A stretch of DNA of 64,000 bases from positions 1-64,000 of the forward strand of contig VIKE01000002.1 of the NCBI GenBank assembly GCA_008080565.1, given 5' to 3'. Below are positions 41,477-49,824 of the stretch, one piece after another. This DNA comes from Rhodocyclaceae bacterium (GTDB taxonomy: Bacteria > Pseudomonadota > Gammaproteobacteria > Burkholderiales > Rhodocyclaceae). The translations under genes were made by a program, and so were the position numbers. Each line of letters begins with the position of its first letter. Within the stretch, counting starts at the first letter, position 1. The notes under the pieces were generated by a model that searched no databases, was not told the origin of the DNA, and worked only from the letters and a program-made list of their open reading frames with translations.

Positions 41477-42340
41477 ATGACCATCGCCTTCGACTACCCG
41501 CTCGCCGCCGAAATCTCCCGCAATGTCGCTGCTGCGCTCGCCGAAGATGTCGGCGCCGGCGACCTGACCGCCAGCCTCGTTCCTGGCGAACGCCAGGTCA
41601 AGGCCACGGTGATCTGCCGCGAACCCGGCGTACTCTGCGGCCGCGGCTGGTTCGACGAATGCGTCGCCCGCCTCGATCCGAGCGCCCGTATCACGTGGCA
41701 TGCCGCCGATGGCGAGCGTATCGTGGCCAATCAACTGCTCTGCGAGATCGACGGCAACGGGCGCGCCCTGCTCACCGCCGAACGCAGCGCCCTCAACTTC
41801 CTGCAACTGCTCTCGGCGGTGGCCAGCAAGGCGCGCATCTACGCCGATGCGATCGCCGGCACCAAGGCGCAGGTCGTCGATACCCGCAAGACGTTGCCCG
41901 GCCTGCGCATCGCTCAGAAATACGCAGTTCGCGCTGGCGGCGGCGGCAATCATCGCCTGGCCCTGTGGGACGCCATCCTGATCAAGGAAAACCATATCCA
42001 CGCGGCTGGCGGCATCGCCCAAGCGATGGCTGCCGCCAAAAAAGTGGCGGCTGGTGCAGCTGATCGCTGCAAGTTCATTCAGGTCGAAGTCGAAAACCTC
42101 GACGAACTGGATCAGGCCCTGAACGCTGGCGCGACGATGATCCTGCTCGACAATTTCGACAACGACCTGCTCCGCCAGGCCGTCGCCATCAATGCCGGCC
42201 GCGCCGTTCTCGAGGCCTCCGGCAACGTCACGCTGGAGACCATCCGGGCCATTGCCGAAACCGGCGTCGACCGCATTTCGGTCGGTGCACTGACCAAGGA
42301 CGTCAAGGCGCTCGATCTCTCAATGCGTTTCGTCGGCTAG
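41477..42340 (+). CDS. nadC: Nicotinate-nucleotide pyrophosphorylase (quinolinate phosphoribosyltransferase)
   Basis: NadC converts quinolinate and PRPP to nicotinate mononucleotide in NAD synthesis. The 287-residue protein shows LAEDVGAGDLTASLVPGER, EPGVLCGRGWF, RSALNFLQLLSAVASKARIY, VVDTRKTLPGLRIAQKYAVR, GGGGNHRLALWDAILIKENH, EVEVENLDEL-like and ILLDNFD, all family hallmarks. It follows nnr by 33 bases; both serve NAD(P) supply. Confidence 0.96.
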   Translation: MTIAFDYPLAAEISRNVAAALAEDVGAGDLTASLVPGERQVKATVICREPGVLCGRGWFDECVARLDPSARITWHAADGERIVANQLLCEIDGNGRALLTAERSALNFLQLLSAVASKARIYADAIAGTKAQVVDTRKTLPGLRIAQKYAVRAGGGGNHRLALWDAILIKENHIHAAGGIAQAMAAAKKVAAGAADRCKFIQVEVENLDELDQALNAGATMILLDNFDNDLLRQAVAINAGRAVLEASGNVTLETIRAIAETGVDRISVGALTKDVKALDLSMRFVG

Positions 42341-42405
42341 AATTCTGAACAGATTGTCGTCATAATCAGCGCCCGGCGATCCAAAAATAATCAGGGGAAT
42401 CTTAG

Positions 42406-42543
42406 ATGCTGTTTGCGCTGTTCTACGTCGTTGCCATTTTCATACTGGTATTGCACTTCACGGGCTTCCTCGCCCGGCGCAACCTCGAATGGCTGGTCAT
42501 CGTACTGGCCGTCGCCGTCTTCCCTGCCGTCATCTACCTCTAG
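42406..42543 (+). CDS. 45-residue membrane microprotein
   Basis: ATG 42406 is preceded by AGGGGA and opens a 45-residue frame with two hydrophobic segments (LFALFYVVAIFILVLHF and LEWLVIVLAVAVFPAVIYL) around a short basic loop FLARRN. The stop is TAG 42541-42543. Its topology looks like a hairpin membrane peptide. It is too small for automated gene calling and has no recognised family. Ribosome binding site, composition and the open gap between nadC and the methyltransferase support it. Confidence 0.6.
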   Translation: MLFALFYVVAIFILVLHFTGFLARRNLEWLVIVLAVAVFPAVIYL

Positions 42544-42558
42544 AGGCGAAGCAAACCT

Positions 42559-43182
42559 CTAGGGTTTGCGCGCGACAAGGTCGATCAACGCCGAGCGGCC
42601 GATATGGGCCGAACCTTCTTCTATCGTATCCTCATGCTCATGAAGCGAGACGATTTCCCAGTCGGCGAAGAACTCACGCAACATCTCTGCCGTGTACAGA
42701 CTTTCCACCGCTGACGGCCCGCCCGTCCGGTATTCCAGCTGTTTCGGCGTATAGCCCTGGAGGAACAGCAAGCCCCCCGATTTCACCGCCTGCTTCATCC
42801 CGGCCAACTGGCGCGGCCGCTCGGCCGGGGTGGCGAACTGGATGAAGATGCCGACAACGGCATCGAATTCTTCGCGTGGCCACTCCCAGTTCAAAATATC
42901 GGCCTGCACGAGGTCGACCGTGACATTCCGGCCACGGGCCAGTTTGGCTGCCTTCTCCAGGGCTACCGGTGAAATTTCGGTGGCGGTTACCTGACAGCCC
43001 TGCTCGGCCAGCCACACAGCATTGCGTCCCTCGCCATCGGCAACGGAGAGAACGCTCATGCCCGCCCCGAAATTTTCTGCCTGCGCTGCGAGAAACTTGT
43101 TGGGCGCGGTGCCAAACAGGTAGTCGTCGCCCACGCCACGATAGCGGGCCGACCAGAAGGCTTCGTGATCAAAAGTCGTCAT
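42559..43182 (-). CDS. Class I SAM-dependent methyltransferase (TehB-like)
   Basis: The 207-residue protein has the Rossmann methyltransferase motifs: motif I MSVLSVADGEGRNAVWLAEQ, TATEISPVAL as motif Post I, a motif II Asp region (EEFDAVVGIFIQFATPAERP), and a later HEHEDTIEEGSAHIG. It starts FDHEAFWSARYRGVGDDYLF. TehB-type enzymes methylate tellurite or thiols, but the substrate here cannot be told. It is convergent with the microprotein gene. Confidence 0.85.
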   Translation of the reverse strand: MTTFDHEAFWSARYRGVGDDYLFGTAPNKFLAAQAENFGAGMSVLSVADGEGRNAVWLAEQGCQVTATEISPVALEKAAKLARGRNVTVDLVQADILNWEWPREEFDAVVGIFIQFATPAERPRQLAGMKQAVKSGGLLFLQGYTPKQLEYRTGGPSAVESLYTAEMLREFFADWEIVSLHEHEDTIEEGSAHIGRSALIDLVARKP

Positions 43183-43349
43183 TGCGTTTCATCCTGGATT
43201 CCGGTTTGAAAATTGCTTGGGACACACCGGGCAACGCTGCCCGAGGCCACTGACAATAGCTCGTTATTGTGCAACAGCCTTCCTTCCAGGGGTCAACGAC
43301 GACACCGGACAAAACGTCTTCATACCAACATTGTCAGGACCGCGACAAC

Positions 43350-44288
43350 ATGAAAACACTGATCCGGGTTACCGAAATCTGGGTGCCCAACAAACAACAT
43401 ACGCACCTCGAATTCTTCGATGGCCTCTATGGCGAACTTGCCGAATTCAAAGGAGCCAGCCAAACGATGACTTTTCCCTACGGCGAGGGAATGCCCGGCA
43501 AGGCTTGGGCGACAAGGCGACCGGTCATTCTGCACAGTTTCGAGAACTCCTACTTTCTGCGCACCGAAGCCGCCAGCAAAGCCGGCCTGACGGCGGGTAT
43601 CGCCCTGCCTATCTTCGCTGGCGACTATCTGCAGGCGGTCATCGTCTTCTTCATCGGCGACGACCTCGACAACGTCGGCGGTATCGAAATCTGGAGCAAC
43701 ACGCCAGCCGAATCCTTCGACATGGGCATGGACGACGGCTATTACGGCACGGCCGAGACCTTCGAATGGACTGCCCGCCACACCAAGTTCCGACCCGGCT
43801 TCGGCCTACCCGGCACCGTCTGGCAAAGCGGCATGCCGTGCATCATGCAGGATCTGCTCAGTTCGAAACGCACCTTGCGCCACGACAGCAACGTCCGGAT
43901 CGGCATCAGCAAGGGTGTTGGAATCCCCTGCTCCTTCGACAACAAGCAGGCACTGGTGATGACCTTTCTCTCGGCGCTGGGCACGCCCATCGCCCGGCGC
44001 TTTGAAATCTGGGTGCCCAACGAGGACGGCAGCGGCCTGCGTTTCGGGGCGGGCGATTGCGACCAGATGCCGCATCTTTCCGAGTGCCATGGCGAGGCGA
44101 CCATTGCCCCATGGGAGGGCGCAATTGGCGAATCCTGGATAAAAGGCATCCCGACGGTGCGCGACAACCTGGTATTCGAACCCGGCCCGGCAGCACGTGC
44201 CGCCACCGCAGCCGGCCTGACCTCGATGGTGGTCATCCCGGTGATTCAGGACGGCCGTTTCAAGGCAGCGGTGACCTGGTATTTCTAA
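43350..44288 (+). CDS. Tandem GAF-domain protein without an output domain
   Basis: The 312-residue protein has two GAF-like halves. Each holds a small-ligand-binding pattern: GMPGKAWATRRPVILHSFEN with AGLTAGIALPIFAGDYLQAV, and GLPGTVWQSGMPCIMQDLLS with VGIPCSFDNKQALVM. A third similar stretch, GAIGESWIKGIPTVRDNLVF with AGLTSMVVIPVIQDGRFKAA, suggests a partial third copy. IEIW/FEIWVPN phrases recur at each junction. No kinase, cyclase or HTH domain follows. Start ATG 43350 has a nearby AGGA. Possibly a stand-alone sensor; function unknown. Confidence 0.7.
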   Translation: MKTLIRVTEIWVPNKQHTHLEFFDGLYGELAEFKGASQTMTFPYGEGMPGKAWATRRPVILHSFENSYFLRTEAASKAGLTAGIALPIFAGDYLQAVIVFFIGDDLDNVGGIEIWSNTPAESFDMGMDDGYYGTAETFEWTARHTKFRPGFGLPGTVWQSGMPCIMQDLLSSKRTLRHDSNVRIGISKGVGIPCSFDNKQALVMTFLSALGTPIARRFEIWVPNEDGSGLRFGAGDCDQMPHLSECHGEATIAPWEGAIGESWIKGIPTVRDNLVFEPGPAARAATAAGLTSMVVIPVIQDGRFKAAVTWYF

Positions 44289-44290
44289 GC

Positions 44291-44316
44291 AAGAAAAAGG
44301 GCAGCCTCGGCTGCCC
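44291..44316 (-). terminator. Intrinsic terminator after thrC
   Basis: Arms GGGCAGCC/GGCTGCCC (44299-44316) with loop TC are followed on the minus strand by TTTTTCTT (44291-44298). It lies between the convergent GAF gene and thrC. Confidence 0.75.
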
Positions 44317-44338
44317 TCGTCAGGTCAATACAACGCGA

Positions 44339-45766
44339 TCAGACGCGTTCGACAAGATAGCGTTTGACCGCCTCGACATCCGGCGCCATGACCACGACAC
44401 GTTGCGGCAGGTTCTCGATGCCAGCCAGGTCGGCCGGGCGGACCGGCTCGGTGCCCAGCGCTTCGCGGATGGTTTCCTCGAACTTGGCTGGTTGCGCCGT
44501 TTCGAGGACGATCATCGGAATGTTGGGCAGACGATGCTCGAGGGCGACCTTGAGGCCATCAGCGGTGTGCGTATCGAGCATGACGTTGTAGCGGCCTTGC
44601 GCGAAACGGATGGTGTTGATGCGGTCGATGTGCGTGCTCTTGCCGGAAACGAATTTGAATTTCGGCAAGTTTTTCCAGTTGACCGTGGAAGACAGGTCAA
44701 AGGCCTCGCCCTTGTCGACCTTGGCCCACAATTCCTTGACGACAGCCGGGTCGCGACCGACCAGATCGAAAATGAAACGCTCGAAATTGGAAGCCTTGGA
44801 GATATCCATCGACGGGCTGGAGGTGATGCTGGTTTGGGCTGCAGTGCGCGGACGATAGACGCCGGTGCGGAAGAACTCGTCGAGCACGTCGTTCTCGTTG
44901 GTGGCGAGCACCAGGCGGGCAATCGGCAGGCCCATCTGGTGGGCGATGTGGCCGGCGCAGATGTTGCCGAAGTTGCCCGACGGCACGGCGAAGGCCACCT
45001 GCTCGTCGTTTGATTTCGTGGCCAGGAAGTAGCCCTGGAAGTAATAGACGATCTGCGCCGCAACGCGGGCCCAGTTGATCGAATTGACGGCGCCGATCTT
45101 GTACTTGGCCTTGAAGGCGGCATCGTTGGAGACGGCCTTGACGATGTCCTGGGCGTCGTCGAACAGGCCGGTAACGGCGATGTTGAAGATGTTGGCATCC
45201 TGCAACGAATACATCTGGGCGCGCTGGAAGGCGCTCATCTTGCCATCCGGCGAGAGCATGAAGACCTTGACGTTGTGCTTGCCGCGCATGGCGTATTCGG
45301 CCGCTGAGCCGGTGTCGCCGGAGGTGGCGCCGAGAATGTTGATCGACTCGTTGCGCTTGTCGAGCACGTACTCGAACAGGTTGCCAAGCAACTGCATGGC
45401 CATGTCCTTGAAGGCCAGCGTCGGGCCGTTGGACAGTTCCTGCGTGTAGAGGCCGTCTTCGAGTTTGGTCAGCGGCGTGATCTGGGCCGCATCGCCGCCG
45501 TTGCGCGTGTGGCAATAAACCTCGGCGGTGTAGGTCTTGGCAACCAGCGCCTTGAGGTCGGCAGCCGGGATGTCGGTGATGAACTTGGCAAGGATTTCGT
45601 AGGCCAGATCGGCGTACGACAGCTGGCGCCATGCATCGAGTTCGTCACGACCGATCTGCGGATAGCTTTCCGGCAGATAGAGGCCGCCATCGGGCGCCAG
45701 GCCACCGAGCAGAATGTCGCAGAAGGACTGGGGCGCGGCGTGACCGCGGGTCGAAATGTAGCGCAT
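44339..45766 (-). CDS. thrC: Threonine synthase
   Basis: ThrC makes threonine from O-phosphohomoserine using PLP. The 475-residue protein begins MRYISTRGHAAPQSFCDILL. It has the PLP Lys in TLAFKDMAMQLLGNLFEYVL, ILGATSGDTGSAAEYAMRG, SINWARVAAQIVYYFQGYFL, and AVPSGNFGNICAGHIAHQMG. It belongs to the longer ThrC class. The open frame runs about 570 bases further upstream, but that overlaps the membrane gene on the same strand, so ATG 45766 is used. hom lies 4 kb away on the same strand, so the usual hom-thrC pair is interrupted here. Confidence 0.95.
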   Translation of the reverse strand: MRYISTRGHAAPQSFCDILLGGLAPDGGLYLPESYPQIGRDELDAWRQLSYADLAYEILAKFITDIPAADLKALVAKTYTAEVYCHTRNGGDAAQITPLTKLEDGLYTQELSNGPTLAFKDMAMQLLGNLFEYVLDKRNESINILGATSGDTGSAAEYAMRGKHNVKVFMLSPDGKMSAFQRAQMYSLQDANIFNIAVTGLFDDAQDIVKAVSNDAAFKAKYKIGAVNSINWARVAAQIVYYFQGYFLATKSNDEQVAFAVPSGNFGNICAGHIAHQMGLPIARLVLATNENDVLDEFFRTGVYRPRTAAQTSITSSPSMDISKASNFERFIFDLVGRDPAVVKELWAKVDKGEAFDLSSTVNWKNLPKFKFVSGKSTHIDRINTIRFAQGRYNVMLDTHTADGLKVALEHRLPNIPMIVLETAQPAKFEETIREALGTEPVRPADLAGIENLPQRVVVMAPDVEAVKRYLVERV

Positions 45767-45798
45767 GGCGAAAACCTGAAAGGCGAAAAACCGTGATT

Positions 45799-46966
45799 TT
45801 ACCGCGTGGACCGGGTGACGCGCACGGCTTGCAGCACGGCGATGACGAAGAGAGCCAGCCCACATGCCGCCAGGGCGGCGCCGAGTACCTCCAGTCCGGC
45901 CAGCAAGGCCAGCGCTGAAGACAGGAACAGCCCGGCCCGTACCGAACCGGACGACGCCAGCCTCCGCCGCATCAACAGTCGCTCCGGGGTCTGCGGACCG
46001 GGCCAGCGCCAGACCGGCAGCAACTGGCTCAACGCACCGCTCACCAGCGGCAGCAGGAAACCGCTCGCCCAGGCCAGCAAGGACGGCCGGGTCGAAATAA
46101 TGTCGGCGCCGTGCAGCAAGCCAGCCGCCAGCGTGAGCAGCAACCCGATGACCGCCGCCAGCAGCGAAGCACTGACGCCATCGCGAAGCAGCGGCCAGAT
46201 GCCGAAACGTCGCCCCCATTGCCCGAGCAAGCCAAGGGCCGCGACCAGCATGAGCGCCGTGCCGGGTGCGGCGAATGGCCAGGAGATGGCGGCGCCGGTC
46301 GCCACCATCAGGGCGCCGGAAGCGACCAGCCATAAACGCCGGCGCAACCAGCCACCCGCCTCGGGATCAGCCAGTCCCAAGGCGGTCGGCAGCAGAACCG
46401 GCAAGGTACCCAGGGCGGCCAGACCAACCAAACCAAGCGTATTGAGATGCAGATGAAAAACCCGCAGCGCTTGCCAATAAGACGGCCAGACCGGAATCAG
46501 CACAATCGCCGACAGGGCCAGCATCAAGCAGCCGAGCGCCGCGCCGTACCAGCGCCAGCCGGGATGCGGTGTGCCAAGCGCTGCCCGGGCACGCAGGGCG
46601 ATCCAGTTGAGCAAAATGGCGGCCAAAACAAGGTCGACCGCAGCAGCCAGGTAAACCACGCTGTAAGGCAGCCAGCCCTGCATTGCTGCAACGGCCACCA
46701 GGCCGGTTGCCTGGGCCGCCGATGGCAGCTTCGCCAAACGCCGATCCGGCTCACCGGTGCGGGTCAGCACCGGCACAAAGTGCATCATCGCTGCAAAGAT
46801 CAGCGGCACGATGCCGACGGCAAACGCCAGATGCGCTACCGCCAACGGCGAACCCAACCCGCTCAGCGCCAGAACGCGCTACCGCCAACGGCGAACCCAA
46901 CCCGCTCAGCGCCAGAACGGCGCTGCACACCAGTGAAAGCAGGGTCAGGCTCGCGGTGAAAATCAC
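45799..46966 (-). pseudogene. Polytopic membrane protein (NnrS/heme-copper-oxidase-like) broken by a 43-bp duplication
   Basis: The gene reads from GTG 46966 (TASLTLLSLVCSAVLALSGL, then GSPLAVA), but a 43-bp tandem repeat at 46833-46918 shifts the frame. The remaining frame HLAFAVGIVPLIFAAMMHFV continues to 45799. Removing one repeat copy joins the two parts into about 374 residues with some ten transmembrane helices and His motifs (MMHFV and VFHLHLNTLGLVG) of the kind that bind heme or copper in NnrS and oxidase-like proteins. The GTG abuts the DUF2249 stop, so the two form an operon. The downstream part has an in-frame start near 46857, but it would lack the first helix. Confidence 0.65.
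46833..46918. repeat. 43-bp perfect tandem duplication
   Basis: Unit 46833-46875 (starting GCGCTACCGCCAACGG and ending GCGCCAGAAC) is repeated at 46876-46918 without mismatch. It lies inside a membrane-protein gene, and because 43 is not a multiple of three it destroys the frame. Confidence 0.95.
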
Positions 46967-47242
46967 TCAGCCAACAACGGAGAAATCGATCACGATAGCG
47001 CCCGGTTCGCGCTGCTTGTATTCGATATTGAGATGAGCGCCGTAGCGAGCCTGCAATTGGGCCAGCAGCGGCAAGGGATCGTGATCGTTGCAGAAGCGCA
47101 TCGTTTCGCCGGCTTGCAGCGCATCAAGGGCGCCAAAGATGGCGGCATGACGGAAACGCTTGGCGATCCCGCGGGCATCGAACGGATAGAGAGCTTCAGC
47201 GGTCGGATGGTCGCAGGAGTGGACGGGGTGAATGGTTTGCAT
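46967..47242 (-). CDS. DUF2249 domain protein
   Basis: The 91-residue protein matches the DUF2249 pattern: LYPFDARGIAKRFRHAAIFG, ALDALQAGETMRFCNDHDPL, then LLAQLQARYGAHLNIEYKQR. DUF2249 proteins occur with denitrification, nitric-oxide and iron-sulfur stress genes; function is not settled. ATG 47242 is chosen because GGAG lies just upstream; the open frame extends further but that part reads as non-coding. Its stop abuts the start of the heme/copper-like membrane gene, so the two are probably co-translated, which fits a nitrogen-oxide theme. Confidence 0.8.
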   Translation of the reverse strand: MQTIHPVHSCDHPTAEALYPFDARGIAKRFRHAAIFGALDALQAGETMRFCNDHDPLPLLAQLQARYGAHLNIEYKQREPGAIVIDFSVVG

Positions 47243-47373
47243 GTGAGCTCCAGAAAAGGCATGCCGGGATGGCATCAGGCTGCGATTCTGCCCGTCAGCC
47301 GCCACCGTTTCCTTGATCCTGATCGGAATAACCCTTTCGCGACAAGGCCCTCCTGCCGACATCACGGCCACCA

Positions 47374-48447
47374 TCATTTGGCCGCCCCGGACTGGCGTGC
47401 CTGCTCCAGCGCCTTCTGAATCTGCACCCGATCCTTGGCGCGCAAACCCTCGACCATGGCGCGTGAAGCATCGCGCCGCTGTTCGGCATATCGCGTCACC
47501 CGCTCGGCAGCCAGGGCCGATGGCAAGTTGGCATCACGCGGCAAGGCAGAAAGTTCTTCGAAACTATGCTCGTAGCGATCGACCACGACGGACTCAATCA
47601 CGTCAGCCAGTTCTTCAAAAGAGGCACCCTTTCTCTGCCCCTGGCGCATGATGCTCTCCCAGGCCCGGGTGATCGCCGCATCCTCCTGCAGAAACTCGCC
47701 GATTTCCCGCTGAACCTCTTTTTCATCGCTCCAGCGGTAAGCCTGCTGCGGAATGTTGGCGACCATGACACCGACGAGAGCAACGAACACGAGGCCCGTC
47801 ATCAATTTTGCCCGCTGTGGCATGACCACAGGCCCGGCGTTGGGCTTGATCAAAACCCCCATCAGCAGGCCGCCGATCAAGCCACCGATATGTGCCGCAT
47901 TGTCAATTCCCGGGACCATCAATCCAAAAACAATGCTGACCACAGAAAAGCCAATGGCCGCCCAGAATAGCCAGCGAAACTCGCCACGCTGGATTTGGGA
48001 GCGCTCCAGCCAGAGATAGCTCAGCAAAGCCCCATAGAGGCCGAAGATGGCCCCTGAGGCTCCACCTGACACGGCATGCCCCTGATGAATCACCAGCGAC
48101 AGCAGATTGCCAGCCAGGCCTGCGACAAAATAGATCGCCGCAAACCGGAAATGCCCATACATGCGCTCGACCCATTGGCCGCCATCCCACAATGCCCACA
48201 TGTTCAAGGCCAGATGCAACAAGCCAAAGTGCAGGAACATCGCGCTGCCCAGACGCCACCACTGACCATCCTGGGTCGCCGGTCCAAAATTGGCGCCCCA
48301 CGCCAACTGGACGCCATTCTGCGAATGCCACAGCCCTGCCCCGCTGAGCAGCATCGCCCCGAAGACCAGCACGTTGGCTGCCATCAACAGCGGCGTAATG
48401 CGCAATTGCGGCATGCGCAGGCAAAGCAGATCGTTGAGAGACGACAT
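47374..48447 (-). CDS. Rhomboid-family intramembrane serine protease
   Basis: The 357-residue protein carries the rhomboid motifs: HFGLLHLALNMWALWDGGQW, the catalytic Ser in GHAVSGGASGAIFGLYG, and the catalytic His in NAAHIGGLIGGLLMGVL. About six or seven helices are followed by a soluble C-terminal domain of roughly 130 residues (SDEKEVQREIGEFLQEDAAI and onward), which is unusual in length. It cleaves membrane proteins within the bilayer; substrates are unknown. Start ATG 48447 is a choice by topology; no clear ribosome binding site is seen and starts up to 48501 are open. Confidence 0.88.
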   Translation of the reverse strand: MSSLNDLLCLRMPQLRITPLLMAANVLVFGAMLLSGAGLWHSQNGVQLAWGANFGPATQDGQWWRLGSAMFLHFGLLHLALNMWALWDGGQWVERMYGHFRFAAIYFVAGLAGNLLSLVIHQGHAVSGGASGAIFGLYGALLSYLWLERSQIQRGEFRWLFWAAIGFSVVSIVFGLMVPGIDNAAHIGGLIGGLLMGVLIKPNAGPVVMPQRAKLMTGLVFVALVGVMVANIPQQAYRWSDEKEVQREIGEFLQEDAAITRAWESIMRQGQRKGASFEELADVIESVVVDRYEHSFEELSALPRDANLPSALAAERVTRYAEQRRDASRAMVEGLRAKDRVQIQKALEQARQSGAAK

Positions 48448-48530
48448 GGAGCGGGAGGATTGATGATCAATGGCTTTCAAGACCGTGATTATGCGCGACA
48501 ATCAGGTCACTGTTGAATTAGCGAATCGCC

Positions 48531-49772
48531 ATGCCCGCCAAGCATCTACCCGTTTTTCTGCGCATCCTGGCCTTGAGCATCCTGCTCGGGGCCGTACATG
48601 CCCATGCAGGCCCCACTATCCAGCTACCGAGAACCGGCATTTCCGCCGACGAACTGGCGCTGCTGATCAACGACGATGATCCACTCTCCCGCGAGACCGG
48701 TGCTTATTACCAACGAATGCGCAAATTACCGGAACAGAACGTCATTCATCTGCGCTTTCCCTCCGGAAAAACAACGCTGAGCCCGCAGGAGTTCGAGCCG
48801 CTCAAGGCCGAAATCGACCGCCTTGCTCCGAAGCACATTCAAGCCTTTGCTGCGGCATGGACGCAGCCCTATCAGGTTGGCTGCATGTCGATGACCTCGG
48901 CCCTGGCCTTCGGATACGACGAAAAATATTGCTCGACAAAATGCAGTCCAAGTAGCGCCAGCCGATATTTCGACACGGCCAGTACCTACCCATTCCATGA
49001 TTTTCAGACACGCCCGGCCATGATGTTGGCCGGACAAAATTTTGCTGACGTCAAGGCGCTGATTGATCGCGGTGTCGAGGCGGATCACAGCTTCCCGGAC
49101 GGCACCGCTTATCTGCTGAGTACGTCCGACAAGGCGCGCAGCGTAAGAACCAAGCTATTCGGCATCACCAAAACAGTAATCGGCGTAATGGTTCCCATCG
49201 AGGAAATTGAAGCGGACTCGATCACGGGTCGCCAGGATGTGTTGTTCTATTTCACGGGTCTGGCTCAGGTACCAAATCTTGACACGCTCAAGTTCATACC
49301 GGGTGCGCTAGCCGACCATCTGACCTCATTCGGCGGCCAGTTGACCGACTCTAAACAAATGAGCAGCCTGCGCTGGCTGGAGGCTGGCGCCACAGCGAGC
49401 TACGGCACGGTTACCGAACCCTGCAATCACCTGCAGAAGTTTCCAATGCCTGCCGTTGCGATGTTTCACTATCTGTCAGGCGCAACGGCCATCGAGGCCT
49501 ACTGGAAAAGCGTGGCTTGGCCGGGTGAAGGTCTTTTCATCGGCGAACCACTGGCCCGCCCATTTGCGCCAAGCCTGACCAGGACCGACGACGAAATCTA
49601 TCAGTTGAAACTGATCTCGCCCAAAAAAGCCGTCTGGCGAGTCGAACAAGCCGATTCGATCATGGGGCCGTTTCAGCCCATTTCCCGAGGTCTGCCTGTC
49701 GTGGCCGGGAGAAACACCGTGCGCATCGCAGTCCCGCCAAGTACCAAGGCCTATCTTCGCCTGGTTCGTTAA
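48531..49772 (+). CDS. TIGR03790-family exported protein
   Basis: The 413-residue protein has a signal peptide (VFLRILALSILLGAVHAHAG) and matches the TIGR03790 pattern: YYQRMRKLPEQNVIHLRFPS, ALAFGYDEKYCSTKCSPSSA, LRWLEAGATASYGTVTEPCN, VAMFHYLSGATAIEAYWKSV and PGEGLFIGEPLARPFAP. The family is uncharacterised but known to occur almost only in genomes with an exosortase. That fits the PEP-CTERM gene and export gene found later in this window. It is divergent from the rhomboid gene and stands alone between hom and thrC on the other strand. Confidence 0.85.
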   Translation: MPAKHLPVFLRILALSILLGAVHAHAGPTIQLPRTGISADELALLINDDDPLSRETGAYYQRMRKLPEQNVIHLRFPSGKTTLSPQEFEPLKAEIDRLAPKHIQAFAAAWTQPYQVGCMSMTSALAFGYDEKYCSTKCSPSSASRYFDTASTYPFHDFQTRPAMMLAGQNFADVKALIDRGVEADHSFPDGTAYLLSTSDKARSVRTKLFGITKTVIGVMVPIEEIEADSITGRQDVLFYFTGLAQVPNLDTLKFIPGALADHLTSFGGQLTDSKQMSSLRWLEAGATASYGTVTEPCNHLQKFPMPAVAMFHYLSGATAIEAYWKSVAWPGEGLFIGEPLARPFAPSLTRTDDEIYQLKLISPKKAVWRVEQADSIMGPFQPISRGLPVVAGRNTVRIAVPPSTKAYLRLVR

Positions 49773-49775
49773 CCA

Positions 49776-49801
49776 AAAACGGGAGCTTGAAGCTCCCGTT
49801 T
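49776..49801. terminator. Bidirectional terminator between convergent genes
   Basis: Arms AACGGGAGCTT and AAGCTCCCGTT (49779-49800) have an A-run to the left and TTTCTTGTTT to the right. They separate the TIGR03790 gene from hom. Confidence 0.8.
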
Positions 49802-49824
49802 CTTGTTTGCATGCCTGGTCGGGC

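Noticed and set aside
45767-46333. N-terminal extension of threonine synthase
   Set aside because: It lies in another frame of the membrane-protein gene on the same strand, and ThrC begins at MRYISTRG.
46833-46918. CRISPR-like repeat
   Set aside because: Only two abutting copies without a spacer; it is a simple tandem duplication.
47243-47377. N-terminal extension of the DUF2249 protein
   Set aside because: A ribosome binding site sits just before ATG 47242, and the upstream residues have no protein-like pattern.
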